A stretch of DNA of 64,000 nucleotides from Ferruginibacter paludis (GTDB lineage Bacteria; Bacteroidota; Bacteroidia; Chitinophagales; Chitinophagaceae): the NCBI RefSeq assembly GCF_030409685.1, contig NZ_JAUFQJ010000008.1, positions 62,001-126,000 of the forward strand. Reading direction: 5' to 3'. This document shows, piece after piece, positions 57,601 to 64,000 of this stretch. Under the pieces are notes generated by a model. It was not told the origin of the DNA. It saw only the letters and a list, made by a program, of their open reading frames with translations, and did no database searches. Each line of letters begins with the position of its first letter. Position 1 is the stretch's first letter. The position numbers were made by a program, and so were the translations under genes.

Positions 57601-57985
57601 CATTTCAAAGGGCGATTGGAACAGTTTACAATTAAAGGGCAGCAACAGCTTCATCAATTTTTATGCAACCGGTTGGGAAGGGCACGAAGCCACGGTAACA
57701 GTTCCTGCAAACTGGAATCATCACTGGCATCATGTGGCAGGCGTGGCAGATGGCATTTATTTTAAATTGTATGTGGATGGCAAACTGGTGGAAACAAAAA
57801 AGGGTGAAACGAGAAACCCGAAAGGCGAAACAGGCACTGCTGATTATTCCGGTAGTTTATGGAACATCGGACGCAATGAAACCGCCACTGACAGGGTATT
57901 TCGTGGTTCCATTGATGATGTAATGATTTTTAACACCGCGTTGAAGCAGCAGCAAATCATTGACGTAATGTTGCATAATTTTTAA
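54677..57985 (+). CDS. GH92 family protein with C-terminal CARDB-like and LamG modules
   Basis: An 1102-aa secreted protein with a signal peptide ending in NVHAQ. The GH92 domain spans about 30-680, with VNPLIGTEK near the start, the acid region VHDNEPPLHYAYLFN and the base region LPGNDDLGTLSSWY. Two Ig-like/CARDB-like segments (~690-880) and a concanavalin/LamG domain (~895-1100) are added. The LamG domain contains MMAWIFPDDEQNFSDIISKG, then a glycine/asparagine-rich end. These extra modules suggest binding to a larger glycan or surface. It shares the family, but not the architecture, with the GH92 at 49102..51420. It follows the GH97 gene by 42 bp. Confidence 0.9.
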   Translation: MKLKNTFFATGLLSVFLCCIDYNVHAQNKQLADYVNPLIGTEKSSHHTVWESKGATFPGVLRPFGMVQITPDGYMYSDKKIRRFSFINHASGYFSTGSFNLMPFAGDSIGAEKIAATFDHVDEIATPYFYQVKLKETGITAAFAATERTALCRFTFLTATAAHLRLYDISNTIIVDSTTIKGRCGGSYFILQFSKPFNSVAPYPGKIEKQTDTTGTEFPGSITINYAANPTEPILVKIGFSTTSFKGVENNIQLEQPGWDFEQTKLQSKKIWNQKLGQISITTPDENSKSVFYTALYHSMFMPAIESDAGAMKDSYGALFPWDTYRCKHPLFTLLDPDRESDMVASVLVEYDKTGWLPTDNMMGNHNTELILDSYIKGAAHFDVVKAAEAMSKSLTVPPYARREMSDFVQYKYVPANITNSVTHSLEYAYNCWAAANFLSVSGNNQRYTKQYSTLIEQAGYYKNSFDAATGFMRAKTSVGEWKDGGYAEGTAWTYSWFAPHDVQGLINLMGGDSSFSNKLSQCFEEGHYVHDNEPPLHYAYLFNYCGQPWKTQQWARQITEGNYSTDPGGLPGNDDLGTLSSWYVFSAMGFYPVTPGTNQYQLGSPIFKETVIHLSNGKDFILKANNVSQQNKYIQSATLNGMPFNRPWLTQEDIAAGKILSLEMGPTPNKTWGINKVDRPYSMTKETPHFIIQRSALSTRVVKANTPVQLSINVHNNSAAAGTFYAPVYIDGKRFTTIAKVMAAGERANIKSNLTLYQQGIHHIKIVGTKAFNLQVQQTLPLFTYRHLSFTTTPLLKLGDSITITATVKNTGSVSACAPVKLFANKTEAAARSITLGPGEEQLISFNYIATKQGINKIGIASLQPLLVNVVDHSAEKKYNYNALASLKPLLIMNFDEGAAGKIHDFSGHNNDGIVKGNVQWVAGAFGKAIQTNAYAGNYIEFPAVSALDKNGRDLPLTMMAWIFPDDEQNFSDIISKGDWNSLQLKGSNSFINFYATGWEGHEATVTVPANWNHHWHHVAGVADGIYFKLYVDGKLVETKKGETRNPKGETGTADYSGSLWNIGRNETATDRVFRGSIDDVMIFNTALKQQQIIDVMLHNF

Positions 57986-58071
57986 ACCGGCTGATAGAGT
58001 AAAGCCATATCTTAACCTTAGCGCATTGACCATTGTAATAAAAAAATTAAAACCCAAATAGTATTAGCACC

Positions 58072-60219
58072 ATGACAAAGCACAAGCTCCTGAAAAAAAT
58101 ATCTGCCCTACTGGTGATCATTTTGTACACCGCACCATTGACTGCACAATACCAGCCCAACTGGGAGTCACTCGATAAACGTCCTGTTCCGCAATGGTAC
58201 AACAATGCAAGGTTTGGCATTTTTATACACTGGGGTGTTTACTCAGTGCCGGGATATTGCGGCAAAGGCAATTATGCAGAATGGTACCAGAATACACTTA
58301 CCGGCGGCGATAGTGCCACCACCAACTATCACCAGAAAAAATTTGGCGACCGCACTTATTATGATCTTGCTAAAGATTTTAAAGCAGAATTGTTTAACCC
58401 GGATGAATGGGCCAAAGTTTTTGAACAGTCGGGTGCCAAATACATTGTGCTCACCTCGAAACATCATGATGGATATGCGCTGTGGCCAAGCAGGGAAGCA
58501 AGCCGCGACAGGGGCTTTGCATGGAATGCGTCAGAAGTAGGACCTCACAGGGATTTGCTTGGAGATCTTTTTAAAGCAGTGCGTAAAACCAGCGTGCGGG
58601 CAGGCATGTATTATTCGCTGTATGAGTGGTACAACCCGCTTTGGCTAAATGATAAACCGAAGTATGTAACGGAACACATGTGGCCACAAATGAAAGAGCT
58701 TGTAAATACCTATCAACCCGATGTAATTTTTACAGATGGCGAATGGGATGCGCCGGCCGAAACATGGAAAAGCCAGGAGTTTTTATCGTGGTTGTACAAC
58801 GAAAGTCCGGTAAAGGATAAAGTAGTTACCTACGATCGCTGGGGCAGCGGCATTCGTTTTAAACATGGTGCGGTATATACTCCGGAGTATCAGCCCGACC
58901 TGGATGTGGAAGGCCATGCCTGGGAAGAAAGTCGTGGTATGGGATACAGCTATGGCTATAACCGGGATGAAGATGCATGGGATTACAACTCTTCGCAAAG
59001 CCTGGTGTTGCAGCTGATTGATAAAGCCAGCCGGGGTGGTAATTTCCTGCTGGACATTGGTCCTGATGAACATGGAAAAATACCACCCATTATGCAGGAA
59101 CGTTTATTGCAAATTGGTGACTGGTTAAAAATAAATGGCGAGGCTATCTATGGAACTGAAAGATGGAAAACAGTTGCCCAATGGAGTGAAGGCAGAAGAG
59201 ATTATACCAGCAAGAGCGGCGATATGCTGTTAAAAATCACCCTTGACCCTGATCCGGGCTTCGCCGTGAAGGAAGTTTTTTATACCTACAATGCGGACAA
59301 AAATGATTTGTACGCCATTCTTCCAAAATACCCCGGCAGTAAGAAAATAGTATTGAAAAAACTGGTGATTCCGGCCGGCACGGAGATGACCTTTTTATCA
59401 ACCAAAGAAAAACTGCTATGGAAACAAGCGGGTGAAAATATCGAAATTGAATTACCTGAATTCAATCCTGAAAAGATAAAGAACACCGCCGCCTATGCCA
59501 TAAAAATTGCAGGCTTCGGAAAGTTTACATCAAAGCCTTCGATCGAAATCAATTACATAAAAACGGCATTACAACCCACAGTTGCAATCACCGGAAAAAG
59601 CAATGAAGTGGTTCGTTACACAACAGACGGCAGCGAGCCCGTTGCCACTTCCGCGTTGTACACCAAGCCTTTTGTGCTGGATAAATCAGCTGAGATTAAA
59701 GCGGCCTCTTTTATCGATGGTATATTACCCGGACCCGAAGCTGCAAAACAGGCCACCCGTTATGAGTGGATGGATGCAGTAAAAGTTAACGCTGCCAGCC
59801 CGGGTATTGCTTACCGCTATTTTGAATTGAATGGCAAGATCGATCTCAATTCAATTAACACAGCAGCACCGGTAAAAACCGGGTTTACCAATGAAATATC
59901 AGACAAGGTAAAGCAACGGAAAGAAAAGCTGGCACTGAGTTTTGACGGGTTCATTAAGATCAGTAAAAGTGGTCTTTATACCTTCTCTACTTTTTCTGAC
60001 GACGGCAGCAAGCTTTTTATTGACGGGGTTGAAATTGTAAACAACGACGGTGAACATGCTGCCATGGAATTGTTTGGCAAAGCGGCTTTAAAAAGTGGCT
60101 TTCATTCTATTAAAGTAACCTATTTTGGCAATGGTGATGTGAATGAACTGAAAGTAAACTGGCAGCCGCCTGGAGCAAAAAATGAACTGATCCCGGGCAA
60201 TGTATTGTTTCATCATTGA
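58072..60219 (+). CDS. GH29 alpha-L-fucosidase with chitobiase-like and PA14 modules
   Basis: A 715-aa secreted enzyme (signal peptide ends LTAQ). The barrel has RFGIFIHWGVYSVPG near the N-terminus and the nucleophile D222 in IFTDGEWD. The C-terminal part holds one chitobiase C-terminal-like segment (~500-560, RYTTDGSEPVATS) and a PA14 domain (~590-715, SDDGSKLFIDGVEIV). The PA14 end is very like the one on the GH97 protein, so the two enzymes may bind the same ligand. Fucose is a minor part of arabinogalactan proteins and plant N-glycans. It is the last gene of the operon, before a bidirectional terminator. Confidence 0.92.
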   Translation: MTKHKLLKKISALLVIILYTAPLTAQYQPNWESLDKRPVPQWYNNARFGIFIHWGVYSVPGYCGKGNYAEWYQNTLTGGDSATTNYHQKKFGDRTYYDLAKDFKAELFNPDEWAKVFEQSGAKYIVLTSKHHDGYALWPSREASRDRGFAWNASEVGPHRDLLGDLFKAVRKTSVRAGMYYSLYEWYNPLWLNDKPKYVTEHMWPQMKELVNTYQPDVIFTDGEWDAPAETWKSQEFLSWLYNESPVKDKVVTYDRWGSGIRFKHGAVYTPEYQPDLDVEGHAWEESRGMGYSYGYNRDEDAWDYNSSQSLVLQLIDKASRGGNFLLDIGPDEHGKIPPIMQERLLQIGDWLKINGEAIYGTERWKTVAQWSEGRRDYTSKSGDMLLKITLDPDPGFAVKEVFYTYNADKNDLYAILPKYPGSKKIVLKKLVIPAGTEMTFLSTKEKLLWKQAGENIEIELPEFNPEKIKNTAAYAIKIAGFGKFTSKPSIEINYIKTALQPTVAITGKSNEVVRYTTDGSEPVATSALYTKPFVLDKSAEIKAASFIDGILPGPEAAKQATRYEWMDAVKVNAASPGIAYRYFELNGKIDLNSINTAAPVKTGFTNEISDKVKQRKEKLALSFDGFIKISKSGLYTFSTFSDDGSKLFIDGVEIVNNDGEHAAMELFGKAALKSGFHSIKVTYFGNGDVNELKVNWQPPGAKNELIPGNVLFHH

Positions 60220-60277
60220 AAAACTTTACGAGGTACTTTGTAAGCATGGAGCAAAATTTACCCCTTTAATAATTTGA

Positions 60278-60315
60278 TTCAACTCTCATCCTGTGTGCCC
60301 TGGATGGGAGTTGAA
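60278..60315. terminator. Bidirectional terminator between GH29 and the FG-GAP gene
   Basis: TTCAACTCTCATCC (60278-60291) and GGATGGGAGTTGAA (60302-60315) form a 14-bp stem with one G-U pair and a 10-nt loop. T-rich sequence lies on the plus-strand side (ATTTTAT). The spacer separates convergent genes, so both transcripts probably end here. Confidence 0.7.
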
Positions 60316-60347
60316 ATTTTATCTGCTGATGATATTATTGCGCTGCA

Positions 60348-63300
60348 TCAATGATATTCAAAAAGTTTCAGCGAGTCATTGTTAATCGCCATCAATAAAG
60401 CATTTTTATTGCCCGATAATTTAATGTGATTAACACTTCTCACTTCCCCCATTACCTGGTTGAATGCCGAAGGAATGGGCATTACCGGATTAAATACACC
60501 TTGCCCGTTGCCGAGGCCCAAAGCCAATGGCATAGCATCATACCGGCCTTCGAAAGGTGTGGTGCCAAAGAAATTTCCACCTGCCAGCAGATCTTTTTTA
60601 CCATCACCATTGTAGTCATTTACATCAAACGAAAAAATTGGTGACCACTGAAATGCAGCAGGTAATAGCGTTGGTTTAAAATGCCCTTTGCCATCATTTA
60701 TCAGCACCATGGAGGCCAGTGTTGCTGCTTTAAAAATTGTTGCTCCCTGCAGCTTTTCCCCAAACACTTCTTCCACCGTTTTGCCAGCCATTTCACCATA
60801 CATTAAAAACTGTTTTTTTAAAAAGGGCAACTGCTTTTCAATGTCTTCTTTATTTAAAAAAGGATAGTATTTATTGCCCTTCGCTACCGTCAGTATCTGG
60901 TCGGCAGAACCAATACCACTCAGCGCCTTGCTGAACATTTGCAGCGGATAATCTTTGCTGGCTGTTAGCTTGCTGTTTAGGCCATAATTACCCAATAAAA
61001 TATCATCCAGTCCATCGCCATCCAGGTCTGCAGTTTTTATGGCGCACCACCAGCCCGTTAAATTTGTATCGTTACCGGTTAAGGTAGACTTAGTGAGTGT
61101 ACCATGATTATTTTTAAATAAAACCGGAGCCATCCATTCTCCTGCTACAACTAAATCGGGCCATCCATCTTTGTCAATATCCGTAAAGCTGGCGCTGGTA
61201 ACCATTCCCAATTGCTGGAGTATGGTTGTTATATCGCCCTTGGCGAAACTGAATTTCCCTTTGCCATCATTGATTAACAGGTAAGATGCGGGCGTTTTAC
61301 TATAATTCCTTGAGATAGATCTGCCACCAACGAAAAGGTCCAGGTCGCCATCGTGATCAACATCCGCGGCGATGGCAACAGATTTATTTTCTGACATCGC
61401 CGGCAGGTTATCTGCAAAACTGAAATGACCTTTTCCATCATTCAGGTAAAGCCTGTCATTCAACAGCGGTGTAATGCCGGAATAAATATTGCCGCCGCTT
61501 ACCACGTATAAATCAGGATCACCGTCATTGTCCGCATCAAAAAAAAGAGCGTCTGTTTCTTCGCAGGCTTTGTCGTTTACAAACACTGTACTATCTGCCG
61601 AAACTTTAAAGCTGCCATTTTTTTGTTGTAAAAAAAGTTCGCCTGCCTGGCCTTTTGCACCACATACAAAAAAGTCTTCCAACCCATCTTTGTTTACATC
61701 TGCAATAGCCGTTTTAGGTCCTTGTGTTGACAGCTCGTGTGGAATAAACCACTGGTCATTAAAATCAACATAATCATCTTCTGTATGTTTAAAATTGCTG
61801 CCAAGGTTAGCCGTAATATCAGTAAACAATTCGGGGGATGCTGTCTGTAATATGTGGTTGATGAAGATTACGTAGTTAGCGATACTATCGGTGTGTTGCA
61901 CATTGTAAACAACCGTTGTCTTTTTATCAATTGTAATATTGTTGATCACCTGGTACCTGTTATCCGGCCATATGATGAGCATGCTGTCAATCCGGTTATT
62001 ACTACCCAATCCAAAATTAAGCTGGGTTTCGCCACAACTCATAAAACCCTTTACCGGCTGCACTTCCTTAAACATCGCCTGTTGCTTACTAAAAAGAAAA
62101 ACTTTGGCGCCAACCGCAAAATAGTTGGGCGATTTACCCCTTAGCTGAACGCTTACATAGTGTGCATCGGGTTGCTTTTCACGGGTATTGTTTTTGTAAA
62201 TACCGGCTGGTTCATTCATATTATTGGTAATCAGATCAAGGTCTCCATCTCCATCCAAATCGGCATACGCAGCACCCTGGGAAAGGGTGGCATTTTCAAA
62301 GCCCCAGGCCACTGATTGATCTGTAAATTTCAACTCCTCACTTCCCTCAAAAATATAATTGTGCCATGCGCCGGGGGGCAGGTGTTTTAGTATTTCTTTA
62401 TCATGCTCCCTTACCCCTGTAGTGGAATGATCATGGGATAAAGAGGAAATGAATTTGATATAATCCAAATCGTTGGGCCTGTTTTTTATTCCGTTTGAAA
62501 CAAATATATCCGCCTTACCATCGAGGTTGTAATCGGCTATCAAGGGGCTCCAGCTCCAGTCCGTTGCAGCCACGCCACTAAACAGGGCTATGTCTGCAAA
62601 CTTCATTCCCCGGCCAACATTAAGCTGTAAGCAATTGCGTGCATACTGGTTGGCATAACCAAATTTGCGTTGGTAGTTATAAATATCAAGGGCATCATCG
62701 CCAAGCGAAGATTTCAATATTTTTTCGTCTTTAGGCAACATATCGGCGGTCATCACATCGGGCCACCCGTCATTGTTGATGTCGGCAATATCGTTGCCCA
62801 TCGAAAATTTTGACTCATGGCCAAAAGCAGCTTTGTTCATCTCTTTAAAAGTTCCGTTGCCCTGGTTTACATAGTAATAATCATTTTCATGAAAATCGTT
62901 GCTTACATAAATATCATCAAAGCCATCCTGGTTAACATCGGCCACAGCAACACCCAATCCATAGCCCAGCGCACTGCTGATGATACCCGAGCCTTTAGTT
63001 ACATTGGTAAAGTGGTCACCATCATTTCTGAATAATTTACCGCCGCTTACTTCACTGTATTTATCCCGAAGGGCAATCGTTCCGTAAGCGTCTGTCTGGT
63101 GTGTGGAATGCTGTAACTGAAACATATCCAGGTCGCCATCTTTGTCGTAGTCAAAAAAAACCGCCTGGGTATTATAACCTTGTATGTCCAACCCCCATTT
63201 GGCAGCACTTTCAGTAAATGTATTGTTGTGGTTGTTAATGAACAACTGGTTGCGGGAGTTTTTAAAATAGGTGTATGCCGCACCATTGTTGTCATTGGGG

Positions 63301-63812
63301 TTATGATTGGACACGGTGGAAATGTAGATATCCAAAAAGCCATCGCCGTTTACATCGGCCATGGTTACTCCGGTTGTCCAGTCTGCTTTTCCCGCAACGC
63401 CGGCACTTTGCGTAATGTCTTCAAATTTAAAATTGCCTTTATTTAAAAATAATTTATTGCCACTGGTATTAGATGCAAAATAAATATCCGGTAAGCCATC
63501 ATTGTTGATATCCGCTACTGCAACGCCAGCGCCGTTGTAATAATAGAGATAATCGATAATGCTCAAACTGTCGGTATCAATATTGGGGTTTTCGAAATTT
63601 ATACCAGTTGCTGCAGATTCCATTTTTGTAAACAAAGTGTCCTTTGGAACGGGGTGTGTACAACTGCTCCACACCAATACTGCAAACAAACAAGAGCATG
63701 TCGCTAAGGTTAGCGTCATCAGCCGCACTGGAAATATTTGTGGCATTTTAAATGCTTTTTCTGCTATTGGTTTTACCATTTCAACACTGTCATTGTTTGT
63801 ATGCTTTATCAT
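60348..63812 (-). CDS. FG-GAP/VCBS repeat lipoprotein with ASPIC/UnbV domain
   Basis: An 1154-aa protein with a probable lipoprotein signal: a hydrophobic stretch ends with the lipobox WSSC at C51. The first ATG has an AGG-containing ribosome site, and an in-frame ATG at residue 23 is a possible alternative. Many beta-propeller repeats with calcium-type DxNxDGxxD loops are visible (DINNDGLPDIYF, DVNGDGFLDIYI, DLDGDGDLDLIT). An ASPIC/UnbV domain lies in the middle (~560-640; FAVGAKVFLF, IIWPDNRYQ). Such CRTAC1-like proteins often follow SusC/SusD genes in Bacteroidota and are surface proteins of unknown role. It lies downstream of the SusD gene fragment, but a terminator separates them. Confidence 0.88.
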   Translation of the reverse strand: MIKHTNNDSVEMVKPIAEKAFKMPQIFPVRLMTLTLATCSCLFAVLVWSSCTHPVPKDTLFTKMESAATGINFENPNIDTDSLSIIDYLYYYNGAGVAVADINNDGLPDIYFASNTSGNKLFLNKGNFKFEDITQSAGVAGKADWTTGVTMADVNGDGFLDIYISTVSNHNPNDNNGAAYTYFKNSRNQLFINNHNNTFTESAAKWGLDIQGYNTQAVFFDYDKDGDLDMFQLQHSTHQTDAYGTIALRDKYSEVSGGKLFRNDGDHFTNVTKGSGIISSALGYGLGVAVADVNQDGFDDIYVSNDFHENDYYYVNQGNGTFKEMNKAAFGHESKFSMGNDIADINNDGWPDVMTADMLPKDEKILKSSLGDDALDIYNYQRKFGYANQYARNCLQLNVGRGMKFADIALFSGVAATDWSWSPLIADYNLDGKADIFVSNGIKNRPNDLDYIKFISSLSHDHSTTGVREHDKEILKHLPPGAWHNYIFEGSEELKFTDQSVAWGFENATLSQGAAYADLDGDGDLDLITNNMNEPAGIYKNNTREKQPDAHYVSVQLRGKSPNYFAVGAKVFLFSKQQAMFKEVQPVKGFMSCGETQLNFGLGSNNRIDSMLIIWPDNRYQVINNITIDKKTTVVYNVQHTDSIANYVIFINHILQTASPELFTDITANLGSNFKHTEDDYVDFNDQWFIPHELSTQGPKTAIADVNKDGLEDFFVCGAKGQAGELFLQQKNGSFKVSADSTVFVNDKACEETDALFFDADNDGDPDLYVVSGGNIYSGITPLLNDRLYLNDGKGHFSFADNLPAMSENKSVAIAADVDHDGDLDLFVGGRSISRNYSKTPASYLLINDGKGKFSFAKGDITTILQQLGMVTSASFTDIDKDGWPDLVVAGEWMAPVLFKNNHGTLTKSTLTGNDTNLTGWWCAIKTADLDGDGLDDILLGNYGLNSKLTASKDYPLQMFSKALSGIGSADQILTVAKGNKYYPFLNKEDIEKQLPFLKKQFLMYGEMAGKTVEEVFGEKLQGATIFKAATLASMVLINDGKGHFKPTLLPAAFQWSPIFSFDVNDYNGDGKKDLLAGGNFFGTTPFEGRYDAMPLALGLGNGQGVFNPVMPIPSAFNQVMGEVRSVNHIKLSGNKNALLMAINNDSLKLFEYH

Positions 63813-63902
63813 TTTTACACCTGCAAAAGATAGCAGTAATTAGTTACATCCTGCCCGGCTCTACGCTATTTAATTTTTAAAAGAAACCCAAACAAGCCTG
63901 CA

Positions 63903-63937
63903 CAAAAAAGAGCAGCAACCGAAGTTGCTACTCTTTT
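63903..63937 (-). terminator. Terminator of the SusD gene with UUCG loop
   Basis: The arms 63906-63919 and 63924-63937 form a 14-bp stem with one mismatch. On the minus strand the loop is TTCG closed by C-G, a very stable tetraloop. A run of T follows (TCTTTTTTG). It lies 27 bp past the SusD stop. Confidence 0.75.
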
Positions 63938-63963
63938 AAAAATATACATTCCTTCCATCAAAA

Positions 63964-64000
63964 TTAATACCCGGGATTTTGTTGAATCTTGGGATTGGAT
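63964..64000 (-). CDS. C-terminal end of a SusD/RagB-family protein, cut by the window edge
   Basis: The last 12 bases-in-frame codons read SNPKIQQNPGY followed by TAA. NP...QNPGY is the typical end of SusD/RagB outer-membrane glycan-binding lipoproteins. A SusC partner and the rest of the gene should lie beyond the right edge. Its presence suggests that the neighbouring glycosidases belong to a polysaccharide utilisation locus, although they are on separate transcripts. Confidence 0.7.
   Translation of the reverse strand, partial: SNPKIQQNPGY

Overview
The window looks like a chromosomal segment of a Bacteroidota bacterium, most likely a Chitinophagaceae-type soil or plant-associated organism. 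The evidence is a SusD-type C-terminus at the right edge, many periplasmic glycoside hydrolases (GH51, GH127, GH146-like, GH92, GH97, GH29), signal peptides ending in AQ or a lipobox Cys, Bacteroidota-type promoter elements (TAnnTTTG), moderate GC content and a fused FtsW/RodA-PBP protein. Placement below phylum is inference.

1-6.7 kb: a minus-strand cell-wall signalling operon. In transcription order it holds an FHA-like protein, a 31-residue single-pass membrane peptide, a membrane-anchored PP2C phosphatase, a 1367-aa FtsW/RodA-PBP fusion, and the first 34 codons of another gene. The combination resembles the actinobacterial fha-pstP-rodA-pbpA cluster, although no kinase is visible here. 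7-11 kb: a cupin, PLP-decarboxylase and DJ-1/PfpI operon, divergent from a MocR-type (GntR-aminotransferase) regulator. 11-28.4 kb: a two-gene Tc (ABC) toxin locus with a 3270-aa TcA-like protein and a 2465-aa TcB-TcC fusion whose last ~316 residues form an unrecognised effector-like tail.

28.8-51.4 kb: an amino-acid permease, an AraC regulator, a cytoplasmic Xaa-Pro aminopeptidase, a GH51 arabinofuranosidase, a RAYT transposase framed by mirror-image REP triplets, two DUF1680-family beta-L-arabinofuranosidase-like enzymes, a prolyl-oligopeptidase-family (S9) peptidase, a DUF885 metallopeptidase-like protein, and three hydroxyproline-catabolism enzymes (D-amino-acid dehydrogenase, hydroxyproline 2-epimerase, DapA-family deaminase/dehydratase), followed by a GH92. 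51.8-60.2 kb: a plus-strand GH97-GH92-GH29 operon. 60.3-64 kb: an FG-GAP/ASPIC-UnbV lipoprotein and the tail of a SusD gene.

Read together, 28.8-60 kb fits one purpose: removing arabinose, galactose, fucose and mannose from plant hydroxyproline-rich glycoproteins (extensins, arabinogalactan proteins), cutting the Pro/Hyp-rich backbone, and carrying free hydroxyproline to 2-oxoglutarate semialdehyde. That reading is inference from gene content and needs biochemical proof. The Tc locus with its new C-terminal tail and the cell-wall signalling operon with its micropeptide are the other notable parts.
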